Below are positions 8,443 to 17,145 of a stretch of 64,000 bases of DNA, one piece after another. The stretch is taken from the NCBI RefSeq assembly GCF_000336915.1, contig NZ_AOMD01000012.1:1-64000 (forward strand), written 5' to 3'. The notes beneath the pieces are model-generated. The model saw only the letters and a list, made by a program, of their open reading frames with translations. It did no database searches and was not told the origin of the DNA. Every line of letters begins with the position of its first letter. The stretch's first letter is position 1. The stretch is from Halococcus saccharolyticus DSM 5350 (lineage in GTDB: Archaea; Halobacteriota; Halobacteria; Halobacteriales; Halococcaceae). Made by a program: the position numbers and the translations under genes.

Positions 8443-9459
8443 TCAGTCGTCGCCCGCGATCGATGCGCGCTGTCGGTCGAGTTCGGGCGTCGGCTCGGCG
8501 TAGACGTGCTCGAACAGTTCGTCGCTCTCGGGGTCGGGGATCGCCTCGGCGGTCTCGACCGCATCGGCGAGTTCGTCGTCAGCGTCGTCCTCGCACCGCT
8601 CGACGAACGTCTCGTCGATCACGTCCCGGTCGGTGAGATACTCGGTGAACCGCTCGACCGGATCGCGGGTGCGCCACGCCGGGAGATCGGGATCGTCGTC
8701 GCGGTAGCGACTCGGGTCGTCGCTCGTGGTGTGTGCGCCCCGGCGGTAGGTCAGGCTCTCGACGAGTACCGGCTCGCCGTCGCGAGCGCGATCAAGGGCA
8801 GCCTCGATCATCTCTCGCACCGCGAGCGGGTCCATCCCGTCGACCTGTGCGCCCTCGAATCCATATGCTGTGGCTTTCTCGGCGATACTCGGGCTCGCAG
8901 TCTGGCGTTCCCGCGGCAGGGAGATCGCCCAGCCGTTGTTCTCACAGAGGAAGACGACCGGCGCGTCGAACACGCCCGCGAAGTTCATCGCCTCGTGGAA
9001 ATCGCCCTCCGACGTCGCGCCGTCGCCGAAATCACAGACGATCGCGTGGTCGTTTTCCATGTGGTCGGCGGCCATCCCCGCACCGACGGCGTGAGGGAGT
9101 TGGGTCGCGATCGGTACTGCTTGCGGGAAGATCGGGAGATCGTGATCGGAGTTGAACTCGGGATGGCCACGCCGGAACGCGAGCAGGTCGCTCATCGGGA
9201 CCCCGCGGGCGAGCTGCATCGCGTTCGAGCGGTAGGTGGGGAACAGCCAGTCGTCGCTCGCGAGTGCGTGGGCCGTCCCGACCTGAGTGGCCTCCTGGCC
9301 CGCAAAGGGTGGATAGCCACTCATCCAGCCACGGCGCTGGAGCGCCACGGCGCGCTCGTCGAACCGCCGCGCGCGGATCATATCCCGGAGCAGGTCGCGC
9401 GCGTCGTCGGCATCGAACTGGGTCGCTTCGAGATCGCGCTCACCGATGACCCGGTGCAT
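8443..9459 (-). CDS. pdhA: Thiamine-dependent 2-oxoacid dehydrogenase E1 alpha subunit
   Basis: Alpha subunit of the E1 component of a pyruvate or branched-chain 2-oxoacid dehydrogenase, 338 residues. The thiamine diphosphate motif runs from GDG at 145-147 to NN at 174-175, with the usual spacing, and the E1 alpha signature GATSEGDFHEAMNFA follows directly. The phosphorylation-loop region is present (TYRRGAHTTSDDP). No E1 beta, E2 or E3 gene is adjacent, so this is an orphan copy; partners must lie elsewhere. The oxoacid specificity is not readable. Confidence 0.9.
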   Translation of the reverse strand: MHRVIGERDLEATQFDADDARDLLRDMIRARRFDERAVALQRRGWMSGYPPFAGQEATQVGTAHALASDDWLFPTYRSNAMQLARGVPMSDLLAFRRGHPEFNSDHDLPIFPQAVPIATQLPHAVGAGMAADHMENDHAIVCDFGDGATSEGDFHEAMNFAGVFDAPVVFLCENNGWAISLPRERQTASPSIAEKATAYGFEGAQVDGMDPLAVREMIEAALDRARDGEPVLVESLTYRRGAHTTSDDPSRYRDDDPDLPAWRTRDPVERFTEYLTDRDVIDETFVERCEDDADDELADAVETAEAIPDPESDELFEHVYAEPTPELDRQRASIAGDD

Positions 9460-9521
9460 ATCTGCTCTCCCACGGGCCCGCCCGAAAGCCGTTCCGATAC
9501 GCCGAAGTCCCGCGGGCCCCG

Positions 9522-9857
9522 ATGGGCGATATGGTCTCGGTTGCCGACCTCGTCGGGCTCGCCGTGGTCGTCGGCGTCAACGCCGCCATCGCTGCGCTCG
9601 CCACGCGCTTCATCCGCGTCCGGCTCGACACCCAGTGGGGCGTCGCGCTCTACATCGCCCTGCTCGTTCCGGCTGCGCTGTTCGTGACGACGCTGATCGC
9701 GACCGGTCCCGTGGGACTCGGCCCGGATCTCGGCGGCGCAACGGCGGTGCTCGGTGTCGCGGTCGCGCTGCCGTTCGCGCTCGGCGTCGCGTTCGATTAC
9801 TTCTGGATGCCGGCTCCTGAGGAAGTCGAACTCCCCGACACGCTCCGTGAGTCTTGA
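9522..9857 (+). CDS. Small membrane protein (DUF7534-like)
   Basis: A 111-residue membrane protein with three hydrophobic segments, about residues 6-26, 39-60 and 72-94, and an acidic C-terminal tail (APEEVELPDTL). It resembles a haloarchaeal family I recall as DUF7534. Function unknown. It is divergent from pdhA with 62 bases between starts, so the promoters share that gap. An alternative ATG lies three codons inside. Confidence 0.7.
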   Translation: MGDMVSVADLVGLAVVVGVNAAIAALATRFIRVRLDTQWGVALYIALLVPAALFVTTLIATGPVGLGPDLGGATAVLGVAVALPFALGVAFDYFWMPAPEEVELPDTLRES

Positions 9858-9860
9858 GTT

Positions 9861-9940
9861 CGCCACTACAGCCGCCACAGCTGCCACAGCCGCTACGACC
9901 GCCACACCCGCCGCAGCCGCCACAGTCCCCGCTCCACCGC
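9861..9940 (+). repeat. Imperfect GCCGCCACA simple repeat
   Basis: About 80 bases built of degenerate units like GCCGCCACAG and GCTGCCACAG begin three bases after the stop of the membrane protein. The top strand is almost free of runs of G. It is non-coding as far as can be judged: open frames across it on either strand are low-complexity. Confidence 0.7.
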
Positions 9941-10014
9941 ACAATCGACAGTTGTGGTATGTTCACAATCTCCACTCGAAACAGGCGGGTCGAACCACGA
10001 CGACTCGAAGCGAG

Positions 10015-10023
10015 TTTTTTAAC
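10015..10023 (+). promoter_or_regulatory. TATA-like box for the HTH_10 regulator
   Basis: TTTTTTAAC ends 25 bases before the ATG at 10048, the spacing of a leaderless archaeal promoter. Confidence 0.55.
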
Positions 10024-10047
10024 TAAGGCTACCGTCTGAGCACGGCC

Positions 10048-10725
10048 ATGGGGAGTGCTTGCGTCATCAGGGGCGAGATTCCAGCCGACGAGTTCGCGCT
10101 CTACGAGGCGCTCTCGTCGTCGCCCGACATCGAGTTCGAGGTCGAACGCATCATTGAGACCGGAACGGATGCCGCAATGCCGCTCGTGTGGGTCCGGGGG
10201 GCCGACCACGAGGCCGTTGCGGACGTCTTCGAGAACGATCCGAGCGTGCGGGAGATCGAACTCCTCTCGGAGTTCGACAACGAGCAGCTCTACCGGATGG
10301 AGTGGATCTCAGAGGTCGATCTCGTTCTCCAGATGCTCACGAACTCCGAGGCGACCATCACCGACGCGTACGGCACCGACGGCCGGTGGCATCTCCGTGT
10401 GCTCTATCCCGATCGCGAGTCGTTGACGAAGACGACCGAGTTCCGGGACGAGCAGGGACTGACGTTCGACATCACCGCGATCCGTGAGCTCGAAGGTGAA
10501 CCGGCGGGCCGGTACGGTCTGACCAAAGAGCAGTTCGAGGCGCTCGAAGCCGCGCTCGAAGCGGGCTACTACGAGGTCCCGCGCGACGTTGATCAGAATG
10601 AACTCGCCGAGAAACTGGGGATCTCCCACCAGGCGCTCTCCGAACGCCTCCGGCGTGCGACCGGCGCGCTCGTCGAGGACGCGCTGCTGGTCGGGGCCGT
10701 CCCGGACCACGATGCAAAGTCCTGA
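10048..10725 (+). CDS. HTH_10 (bacterio-opsin activator-like) regulator A
   Basis: DNA-binding regulator of the Bat family, 225 residues. The N-terminal about 150 residues form the HTH-associated sensor-like domain. The C-terminal HTH_10 domain spans about 165-215, with YEVPRDVDQNELAEKLG followed by ISHQALSERLRRAT as recognition helix. Targets are unknown. Two more members lie in the window at 38995 and 46014; this copy has ordinary high-GC codon use and the same ISHQALSER helix as the 38995 copy. Confidence 0.85.
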   Translation: MGSACVIRGEIPADEFALYEALSSSPDIEFEVERIIETGTDAAMPLVWVRGADHEAVADVFENDPSVREIELLSEFDNEQLYRMEWISEVDLVLQMLTNSEATITDAYGTDGRWHLRVLYPDRESLTKTTEFRDEQGLTFDITAIRELEGEPAGRYGLTKEQFEALEAALEAGYYEVPRDVDQNELAEKLGISHQALSERLRRATGALVEDALLVGAVPDHDAKS

Positions 10726-10818
10726 AACGGGATTTCCCACCTGTTTGCGAGCGACCGTACCACGGAACTGTGCTTTCATTCGCAACCTCAACGGATACAA
10801 GTGATTCGCCGAGTAGTG

Positions 10819-11106
10819 ATGGCAATGAGTCTGATCGGCGCGCTGCCGTCCGCTCCGCTGGATCGAGCGGATGCCGAGACGATACGCGCCCGCAACGACG
10901 TGGATGCGCTCATCGTGCTCGGTACTTCGTCGATGTACGCCCGTCGGAGTCGGTACGACGACCCTGCAACCGAGGCCGTTGTGCTCGTCGACGGTGACGT
11001 ATGCGGCCTCTCGTACGACGAATCCGGCTGGTCTCGGGAAGTACTTCGCCGCGACGCCGATCGTCACGAACACCTCGAAGCCACGCTCCAGTGGTCGTCG
11101 GGGTAA
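10819..11106 (+). CDS. Hypothetical haloarchaeal protein
   Basis: I do not recognise this 95-residue soluble protein. It has acidic, haloarchaeal-type composition (for example NDVDALIVLGTSSMYARR and EAVVLVDGDVCGLSYD). Two short hydrophobic strands suggest a small alpha/beta fold. GGATACAAG at 10793-10801 could be its TATA box, favouring a leaderless start at ATG 10819 or 10825; the frame is open to a GTG at 10801. It converges on thymidylate kinase. Confidence 0.55.
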   Translation: MAMSLIGALPSAPLDRADAETIRARNDVDALIVLGTSSMYARRSRYDDPATEAVVLVDGDVCGLSYDESGWSREVLRRDADRHEHLEATLQWSSG

Positions 11107-11175
11107 CGTCGCCGGCGCGTACCGGCGGTGATGGAGTCGTCGAGCGGGAGTTTGGACGGCGACCCGCTCGATGGG

Positions 11176-11766
11176 CTACTCGGCGGCCGCGTCGAGCAGC
11201 CGTTCGACCGCCGACTCGGCCGATTCGAGGACCGCCTCGGGCGACTGGCTCGCGTCGATCCGCACGAACCGCTCGGGTTCGTACTCGATGAGCTGTTCGT
11301 AGTTTGCCCGAACTCTGTCGAGATATTCCGCCTGCTCGAACTTGTTGGTCGCGCCGCTTCGCGCCGCCCCCTTCTCGGGATCGAGATCGAGATAGATCGT
11401 CGCATCCGGCGGGCGCGTCCACGGCTGATGGACCCCGCGAACGTACTCCATCGGGCGTCTCACCTGTCCGTCGAGCGCCGCGCCCTGATAGGCGTACCGC
11501 GAATCGGAGTACCGATCCGAGATCACGATGTCGCCGGCGTTGAGCGCGGGGCGCACAGTAGATGAGAGGTGGGCGGCGTGGTCGGCCGTGTACAGAAAGA
11601 GTTCGGCGAGCGGGTCGGCCTCGGGATCACCGATCGACCGTGCGACCGCTTCGCCGTACCACGAGTCAGTCGGCTCGCGGGTGAACGTGGCGTCGACGGT
11701 GTCGTGGAGTGCCTCCCAAACCGTGGTCTTCCCACTGCCGTCGATCCCTTCAAGCGTGATGAGCAT
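11176..11766 (-). CDS. tmk: Thymidylate kinase
   Basis: dTMP kinase, 196 residues, phosphorylating dTMP to dTDP for DNA synthesis in the cytoplasm. The P-loop GIDGSGKT is at residues 7-14. The DR motif appears in [15 protein letters not shown], and [10 protein letters not shown] is the substrate-binding segment. The lid region [15 protein letters not shown] is intact. It is divergent from the NDUFA9-like gene, with starts 80 bases apart. Confidence 0.95.
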   Translation of the reverse strand: MLITLEGIDGSGKTTVWEALHDTVDATFTREPTDSWYGEAVARSIGDPEADPLAELFLYTADHAAHLSSTVRPALNAGDIVISDRYSDSRYAYQGAALDGQVRRPMEYVRGVHQPWTRPPDATIYLDLDPEKGAARSGATNKFEQAEYLDRVRANYEQLIEYEPERFVRIDASQSPEAVLESAESAVERLLDAAAE

Positions 11767-11816
11767 ACCGCGTCTTCGCCCGCCGACGGGTAAGCCTTCC
11801 CTGCCGGTGACGGTGG

Positions 11817-11822
11817 TTTTAG
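11817..11822 (+). promoter_or_regulatory. TATA-like box for the NDUFA9-like gene
   Basis: TTTTAG ends 24 bases before the ATG at 11847, consistent with a leaderless transcript. Confidence 0.5.
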
Positions 11823-11846
11823 GTCAGTTCCACGAGTAGTCACGGT

Positions 11847-12734
11847 ATGGACGTACTCGTGACCGGTGGCGACGGCTTCGTTGGACGACATCTGTGTGAC
11901 GAACTGGCGGATCGCGGCCACGACGTGACGGCGCTCTCGCGTGATCCCGATCCATCGGTGTTCGAGGCGGATGTCGAGACCGCGATCGGCGACGTAACCG
12001 CCTACGACTCGATGGAAGGGGCGTTCGCGGACCAGGATGCGGTCGTGAATCTCGTCGCGCTCTCGCCACTCTTCCAGCCCTCGGGCGGCGACGAACAGCA
12101 CTTCGAAATCCATCTCGGTGGCACCGAAAACGCCGTCCGAGCCGCCGAGGAACACGGCGTCGAACGGCTCGTCCAGATGAGCGCGCTCGGGGCCGACCCC
12201 CAGGGATCGACGGCGTACATCCGATCGAAGGGCGAGGCCGAGCAGGTAGTACGGGACTCGGCGCTCGACTGGACGATCTTCCGGCCATCGGTGGTGTTCG
12301 GGGACGGCGGCGAGTTCGTCTCGTTCACGAAGAAACTCACGCCGCCGTACCTCGCACCGCTGCCCCGCGGCGGCCGTACCCGATTCCAGCCGATCTGGAT
12401 CGGCGACCTCGTGCCGATGCTCGCCGACGCTGTGACGGAGGACGGTCACACCGGCGAGACCTACGAGATCGGCGGGCCGGCGACCCTGACGCTCGCTGAC
12501 GTCGCCAAACTCGCCTACCGGGCGGAGGGGAAGTCCGTCTCGATCGTTCCGGTGCCGATGGGGCTCACGAAGCTCGGGATGGGACTCGCCGACCCGCTGC
12601 CGGTGATCCCGTTCGGCTCGGACCAGGCGCGCTCGCTCGAAATGGACAACACGGTCGCCGACAACGACGTCGCCGCATTCGGCCGCGACGTCACCGATTT
12701 GCAGTCACTCGCCGACTACCTCGGCGTTGCGTGA
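11847..12734 (+). CDS. NDUFA9-like NAD(P)-binding protein (atypical SDR)
   Basis: Atypical short-chain dehydrogenase of 295 residues, most like the complex I NDUFA9 subunit family. The Rossmann motif GGDGFVG sits at residues 7-13. NLVALSPLF and VERLVQMSALGA follow the SDR pattern, and AYIRSKGEAEQVV supplies the Tyr-x-x-x-Lys-like position (YIRSK). FRPSVVFGDGGEF is the family's C-terminal hallmark. It probably binds NADPH; whether it associates with a respiratory complex or acts as an epimerase or reductase is not decided by sequence. Confidence 0.85.
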   Translation: MDVLVTGGDGFVGRHLCDELADRGHDVTALSRDPDPSVFEADVETAIGDVTAYDSMEGAFADQDAVVNLVALSPLFQPSGGDEQHFEIHLGGTENAVRAAEEHGVERLVQMSALGADPQGSTAYIRSKGEAEQVVRDSALDWTIFRPSVVFGDGGEFVSFTKKLTPPYLAPLPRGGRTRFQPIWIGDLVPMLADAVTEDGHTGETYEIGGPATLTLADVAKLAYRAEGKSVSIVPVPMGLTKLGMGLADPLPVIPFGSDQARSLEMDNTVADNDVAAFGRDVTDLQSLADYLGVA

Positions 12735-12822
12735 CCCCTGATCGTTGGTAGCGTCGCCGACGGCAGCCTCCTTCTCCACGCCGACCGGCACCCATTTGAC
12801 GCCGAGCGGCCGAGCCTGACGC

Positions 12823-13449
12823 ATGCGCGTCGTCGTTCCGTTCGCGGCCGAGCAGCCGAAGACTCGGCTCGCGGACGTGTTTACGCCCGCCGAGCGGCGG
12901 GAACTCGCCCGCGTCATGCTGGACGACGTTCTCCGTGCGCTCCGTGAGGCCGGCCACACGCCCGAAGTGCTCACGACGGCCACGATCGACGTGAACGTAC
13001 CCACGATCGTCGACGATCGTCCACTGAACGCGGCCGTCAATGCGGTGTTGGCGGACGGATCGCCGGTCGCGGTGGTGATGGCAGACCTCCCGCTCGCGAC
13101 CCCTGACGCGTTCGCGCGGCTGTTCGCGTCCGATGCCGACGTGGTGCTCGCGCCCGGCCGAGGTGGCGGGACGAACGCGTTCGTGACGCGTCACTCCAGC
13201 TTCCGGGTCGACTACCACGGCGCGTCGTACCGAGACCACCGCGAACGCGCCCGCGAGGTCGGCGCGAGCGTCGCGACGATCGATTCCCATCGGCTCGCGA
13301 CCGATGTCGACGAATCCACGGATCTCGTCGAAGTGCTGCTCCACGGAACTGGCGAGACGCGTCGATGGCTCGAAGAACGAGGCGTTCGACTCGACACGAG
13401 CGGGGACGGTCGTGTCGGTATCCGGCGAGACGATACGACCGCTGTGTAG
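12823..13449 (+). CDS. cofC: 2-phospho-L-lactate guanylyltransferase
   Basis: CofC transfers a guanylyl group from GTP to 2-phospho-L-lactate, making LPPG for coenzyme F420. The protein is 208 residues, normal length. The nucleotide-binding opening VVPFAAEQPKTRLADVFTP, the AVVMADLPLATPDAF strand and APGRGGGTNAF are characteristic. The next gene on the strand is cofG, 231 bases on, so the two F420 genes are neighbours though not a tight operon. Confidence 0.93.
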   Translation: MRVVVPFAAEQPKTRLADVFTPAERRELARVMLDDVLRALREAGHTPEVLTTATIDVNVPTIVDDRPLNAAVNAVLADGSPVAVVMADLPLATPDAFARLFASDADVVLAPGRGGGTNAFVTRHSSFRVDYHGASYRDHRERAREVGASVATIDSHRLATDVDESTDLVEVLLHGTGETRRWLEERGVRLDTSGDGRVGIRRDDTTAV

Positions 13450-13512
13450 CAGGATGAAGGGACAGAGACGGGCTGAATCGGGTGAGAGTTGGGACAATCC
13501 TTTCAAGGAGAC

Positions 13513-13630
13513 GTCACCGAGGACGAACTGCGCGAACCCGCTTCCCCGGTTCGCGCGCGGGGTGACTGTCGGCTGTGGTGCCCGCCGCTCCCGGCCCGGT
13601 ATCCCCCACTCCCCTCCTTGGATACCGGGC
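13513..13630 (+). other. Structured spacer before cofG (candidate ncRNA)
   Basis: Two strong stem-loops lie in the 231-base gap between cofC and cofG. In the first, GCGCGAACC (13530-13538) pairs with GGTTCGCGC (13548-13556) around nine bases, and this is enclosed by GTCACC (13513-13518) pairing with GGTGAC (13561-13566). In the second, GCCCGGTATCC (13594-13604) pairs perfectly with GGATACCGGGC (13620-13630) around 15 bases. The cofG promoter lies further downstream at 13651. Whether the region is transcribed on its own is unknown. Confidence 0.5.
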
Positions 13631-13650
13631 ATCCCCGCTGAGTGAGTGCC

Positions 13651-13656
13651 TTTTAG
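13651..13656 (+). promoter_or_regulatory. TATA-like box for cofG
   Basis: TTTTAG ends 24 bases before the ATG at 13681, which fits a leaderless cofG transcript starting after the two stem-loops. Confidence 0.55.
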
Positions 13657-13680
13657 CCGTCCGGGTTCCTCGCCGAAGCC

Positions 13681-14793
13681 ATGCAAGAGGCCGACACGCG
13701 CGACCCACTCGACGCTCTCGACGTCACGACGCGAGATGTCGACCGGCTATGTAGCGTCGAGCCGGCGGACGTCGATCCCGCTCCCCACCTCTCGTTCGCG
13801 CGCAACGTCTTCCTCCCGCTGACCACGGCATGTCGGTACACCTGTACCTACTGCACGTACTTCGACCCGCCCGGTGAGGCCAGCCTGATGAGCCGCGAGG
13901 ACGTCCGACAGGTGCTCGAAACCGGAGCCGACGCCGGCTGCACCGAGGCGCTGTTCACCTTCGGCGACAAGCCCGACGACCGCTACGCGGCGATCCACGA
14001 TCAGCTCGACGCGTGGGGTCACGACTCGATCCACGAGTATCTCTACGAGATGTGCGAACTCGCGCTCGACGTCGGGCTCCTCCCCCACAGCAACCCTGGC
14101 GACCTCCAGCACGACGAGATGGCGATGCTCGCCGAGGTGAACGCCTCGATGGGCGTCATGCTCGAAACCACCGCCGATGTCGACGCGCACGCCGGCCCCC
14201 GGCAGAAGACCCCCGAACAGCGCCTCGACACCATCCGCGCGGCCGGCGAGGTCGGGATCCCCTTCACCACCGGGATTCTGGTAGGAATTGGCGAAAGCTG
14301 GAAGGATCGGGCCGAATCGCTGCTGGCGATCCGCGAACTCAACGAGCGCTACGGCCACATCCAGGAGGTGCTCGTCCAGCCCGTTGTCGAGAACGAACGC
14401 TGGAACAGCCCGACGCCCGACGCCGGGACGCTCCGGCGCGCGGTCGCGATGGCACGCGTTGCGCTCCCCGAGGAGGTGTCGATCCAGGTGCCACCGAACC
14501 TCGCGCCCGTCCGCGAGGTGCTCGACTGCGGCGTCGACGACCTTGGCGGGGTGTCGCCCGTGACCGACGACCACATCAATCCCGACTACGCGTGGCCGGG
14601 TCTCGACGAACTCGAAGCCATCACTGGAGAGGCCGGCGTCCCGCTCGGCGAGCGCCTGCCGGTGTACAAGCGATTCGTCGACGACGGCGACTGGATCGAC
14701 GAACGGATCGAGACGGCGATCGCCGCCGACACCGTCCACGGCGAGCGGTTCCGATCGGTGCTCGAATACGGCGAGAATCCTGCCGAGGTCTGA
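13681..14793 (+). CDS. cofG: 7,8-didemethyl-8-hydroxy-5-deazariboflavin synthase subunit CofG
   Basis: Radical SAM subunit of FO synthase, joining a tyrosine-derived unit to the riboflavin-type precursor to make the F420 chromophore together with CofH. At 370 residues it is full length. The cluster motif CxxxCxxC is Cys51, Cys55 and Cys58. LFTFGDKPDDRY, LLPHSNPGDLQHDE and FTTGILVGIGESW are strongly CofG-like. CofH is not in the window. cofC lies upstream on the same strand. Confidence 0.95.
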   Translation: MQEADTRDPLDALDVTTRDVDRLCSVEPADVDPAPHLSFARNVFLPLTTACRYTCTYCTYFDPPGEASLMSREDVRQVLETGADAGCTEALFTFGDKPDDRYAAIHDQLDAWGHDSIHEYLYEMCELALDVGLLPHSNPGDLQHDEMAMLAEVNASMGVMLETTADVDAHAGPRQKTPEQRLDTIRAAGEVGIPFTTGILVGIGESWKDRAESLLAIRELNERYGHIQEVLVQPVVENERWNSPTPDAGTLRRAVAMARVALPEEVSIQVPPNLAPVREVLDCGVDDLGGVSPVTDDHINPDYAWPGLDELEAITGEAGVPLGERLPVYKRFVDDGDWIDERIETAIAADTVHGERFRSVLEYGENPAEV

Positions 14794-14845
14794 GTCCCCG
14801 TCTCCAATCCAGACTGCGGCCAGAAGCGAGAGCGCCGAGGCTCCG

Positions 14846-15625
14846 TTACCGGCGGCCGGCGGGTTCGCGTTCGCGGTCTCGATCGGCGTCGGAGCGCGAC
14901 CGCGAATCGGCTCGCTCCGGTGTGGGGTCGTATCGCTCGGTCTCGTCGCCTGTTGTCGATTCGTCATCGAACTCGACGGTGAGCGGCCGTGCGAGTCGGG
15001 CAGCCGCGGTCGCGGCCAGGTCCCGTGCTCGGGCCATCGTCCCCGGTTCGGGTGGAGACTGTGTTTCGAGTTCGCTCCCCTCGCGCACGAGGAGGTCGCG
15101 GTCGTCGAGTTCGGCGAGCGCGCGGTCGATCGCCGCGTCGTCGGGATCGAGCGCGGTCGAGAGTTCCCGGCGAGTGAGGCGCTCCTCACGGAGCGTCTCG
15201 TCGACCTGGCGTGTGACGTAGTCGTGGTAGACATCCCGACCGTCGGGAGTCTCGTCGGTGTCGTCGTCGCCGACGGTGAGTCCCTCGTGACGGAGCGTCT
15301 GGACTGCGTCGAGGCTGATCCACCCGCCGATGGCCGCGAAAAGCACCGGCAGCCACCACGTGCCAGTGCCACCGAGCACGAACAGGGCAACGCTGGAGAG
15401 CAGCGCCACGAGACCGAACCCAAACGATCTGACCTCGCCACGGAGATCGTACACCTCCGAGAGGAGTTCGGACAGACCGAGAACTACGGTCATAACGAGG
15501 CTGGTCCCCATCTGTGCGATCGATCCATCGAGAAACCAGAACGTGATCGCGACGAATCCGAGCCAGGTCAGTATCGCCCGGAAACCGATCCGATCCTGGA
15601 TCGCGGCGCGGACGGAGTCGGCCAT
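14846..15625 (-). CDS. Membrane protein with cytoplasmic winged-helix-like tail
   Basis: A 259-residue protein whose first about 110 residues hold three or four membrane helices (about 16-33, 40-56, 67-84 and 88-106). A soluble domain then runs to about residue 175; the segment TRRELSTALDPDDAAIDRALAELDDRDLLVREG reads as a winged-helix-like fold. A disordered Arg/Asp-rich tail ends the protein (SRSRSDADRDRER). I do not recognise a named family. A membrane-bound regulator is possible. Confidence 0.7.
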   Translation of the reverse strand: MADSVRAAIQDRIGFRAILTWLGFVAITFWFLDGSIAQMGTSLVMTVVLGLSELLSEVYDLRGEVRSFGFGLVALLSSVALFVLGGTGTWWLPVLFAAIGGWISLDAVQTLRHEGLTVGDDDTDETPDGRDVYHDYVTRQVDETLREERLTRRELSTALDPDDAAIDRALAELDDRDLLVREGSELETQSPPEPGTMARARDLAATAAARLARPLTVEFDDESTTGDETERYDPTPERADSRSRSDADRDREREPAGRR

Positions 15626-15807
15626 CGATCACCGGTTCTCATCCTGTGTAATTAACTCCTCGCCTCGCCGATCGTTTCGGATCGACGAACGGACGACGGC
15701 TCGTCAGGAGCGTGGATCGGAACACTCCGTGCGAACCGATCGTTCTTCCGGAATATCTCGGTTATTCAACATGGTTCGTCGCAGACGGATGCGTGGTGAG
15801 GACACGA

Positions 15808-16875
15808 ATGGCCAAATCCACACGACGCGAGCTGCTGAAACTGACCGGAGCGACGGCGGCAGCTGCGGTCGGCGTCCCGAGCGTCGGTCTTGCGCAGGAC
15901 GACACGCCCGACACCGAGTGGACGGCTGTGGAATCGCCAACCACGAAGACACTGAACGGTGCGGTCGATACTGCCGAAGGCCCGTTCGTGGTCGGGGCGG
16001 GCGGCGACGTACTCGCCCGTCGGAAAGACGGCTGGCAGAAGGTCGTCGAGTACGGTCCACAGGCGCGGAGTCGCCCGCTGACCGGGGTCGACGTGACCGA
16101 CGACGGCAAGGCGCTCTGGTTCGTCGGTGGCTCGGGCGTGATCGGCGAGTACCGCGTCGACACCGAGACGCTCACGAACTACTCCGCGCCGAAGGAGAAG
16201 ACGAGCACGTGGGAGGGCTGTGCGGTGCGGGGCAGGGCGGGCGAGAACGAGCGGCTCTACTTCGTCAACGGCTCGGGCGAGCTACTGATCGGCGTCCGCC
16301 AGGAGAGCGGCGCGGTCAAGTACGAGGACGTGACCAAACCCGGTGGCGGGTCGACGATTCCGGCGATCGACTTCCACGCGCGAAAGAAGGGACACGTCGT
16401 CTCGACCAGCCAGTTCGTCGCCGCGACGGGCGACGGTGGCAAGAACTGGAAGCGAATCGGGATCGACTTCGCTGGCGGGGCCTTTTTCGACACCGCGAGC
16501 GTCGGCCCGAAGGACGTCAACGTGGCCGCCGGCGGCGGGATCGTCTATCGCTACGACGGGTTCCGGTGGACGCCCCACGTCATCGACGACGGCCGCCAGG
16601 CGATCCGGGCGATCGACCGCGACGGCGCGATGGGACTCGCGGCAGGCTCGGGCGGAAAGGTCTACGAACGCCAGTCCGTCGGCCAGTGGCGACGGACGCA
16701 AACGCCGGTCGAGACGAAGCTCAACGGCGTCGCGCGCACGGACACCTACGACGTGGCGGTCGGCGCTGGCGGTACCATCGTCGAACGTTCGGTCGATCGC
16801 GACGCCGAGCCACCGAGCGGCAACAAATCGGTGGTGCGGTACGCGGAGGGCGCTGTCGAAGCGGCGTGGGACTGA
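15808..16875 (+). CDS. Tat-exported beta-propeller protein
   Basis: A 355-residue secreted protein. The Tat signal is KSTRRELLKLTGA (Arg6-Arg7) followed by an alanine-rich h-region ending near LAQDD about residue 32. The rest shows about six repeats with a Gly-rich turn, such as VGAGGDVLARR, VGGSGVIGEYR, AAGGGIVYRY, AAGSGGKVYER and VGAGGTIVER. This is the pattern of Ycf48-like or BNR beta-propellers. It probably folds in the cytoplasm and acts outside the cell; ligand unknown. The ATG at 15808 is chosen because it starts the Tat signal. Confidence 0.8.
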   Translation: MAKSTRRELLKLTGATAAAAVGVPSVGLAQDDTPDTEWTAVESPTTKTLNGAVDTAEGPFVVGAGGDVLARRKDGWQKVVEYGPQARSRPLTGVDVTDDGKALWFVGGSGVIGEYRVDTETLTNYSAPKEKTSTWEGCAVRGRAGENERLYFVNGSGELLIGVRQESGAVKYEDVTKPGGGSTIPAIDFHARKKGHVVSTSQFVAATGDGGKNWKRIGIDFAGGAFFDTASVGPKDVNVAAGGGIVYRYDGFRWTPHVIDDGRQAIRAIDRDGAMGLAAGSGGKVYERQSVGQWRRTQTPVETKLNGVARTDTYDVAVGAGGTIVERSVDRDAEPPSGNKSVVRYAEGAVEAAWD

Positions 16876-16890
16876 GTTCGAAGCGGCCGG

Positions 16891-17142
16891 CTACGCCGAG
16901 CGAGTCGACGGCGAACCCGACGGATCGCCGAGTTCGTCGTCCAACCCCGACCAGCAGTCCGCACACACCATCCGGATGGTCTCCTCGTCGCCGTCCGATC
17001 CGCTTTCGTCGATCAGGACTGCCCGACAGTCGGGATAGTCTCGGGGGCTGAGATCGGTCCCGCAGAGCGCACACTCCGTGCCGGCAGGGGTCGAGTCGCC
17101 GGGCGTCGTATCGTCCGATATCGGCTCGGAATCGTCCGTCAT
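16891..17142 (-). CDS. Small CxxC zinc-binding protein
   Basis: An 83-residue protein with an acidic, disordered first 20 residues and then two CxxC pairs, Cys24/Cys27 (CALC) and Cys60/Cys63 (CADC), 32 residues apart, consistent with one zinc site. The C-terminus is polar. It lies three bases after the stop of the 48-residue CxxC protein on the same strand, so the two are probably co-transcribed. Function unknown. Confidence 0.7.
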   Translation of the reverse strand: MTDDSEPISDDTTPGDSTPAGTECALCGTDLSPRDYPDCRAVLIDESGSDGDEETIRMVCADCWSGLDDELGDPSGSPSTRSA

Positions 17143-17145
17143 CGA

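Noticed and set aside
9610-10209. Minus-strand frame with a Cys-Gly-Gly repeat peptide
   Set aside because: It is the reverse reading of the GCCGCCACA simple repeat and overlaps well-supported genes at both ends.
13450-13680. RNase P RNA or 7S RNA in the cofC-cofG gap
   Set aside because: The gap is too short for either and lacks their conserved core sequences; only the stem-loops are reported.
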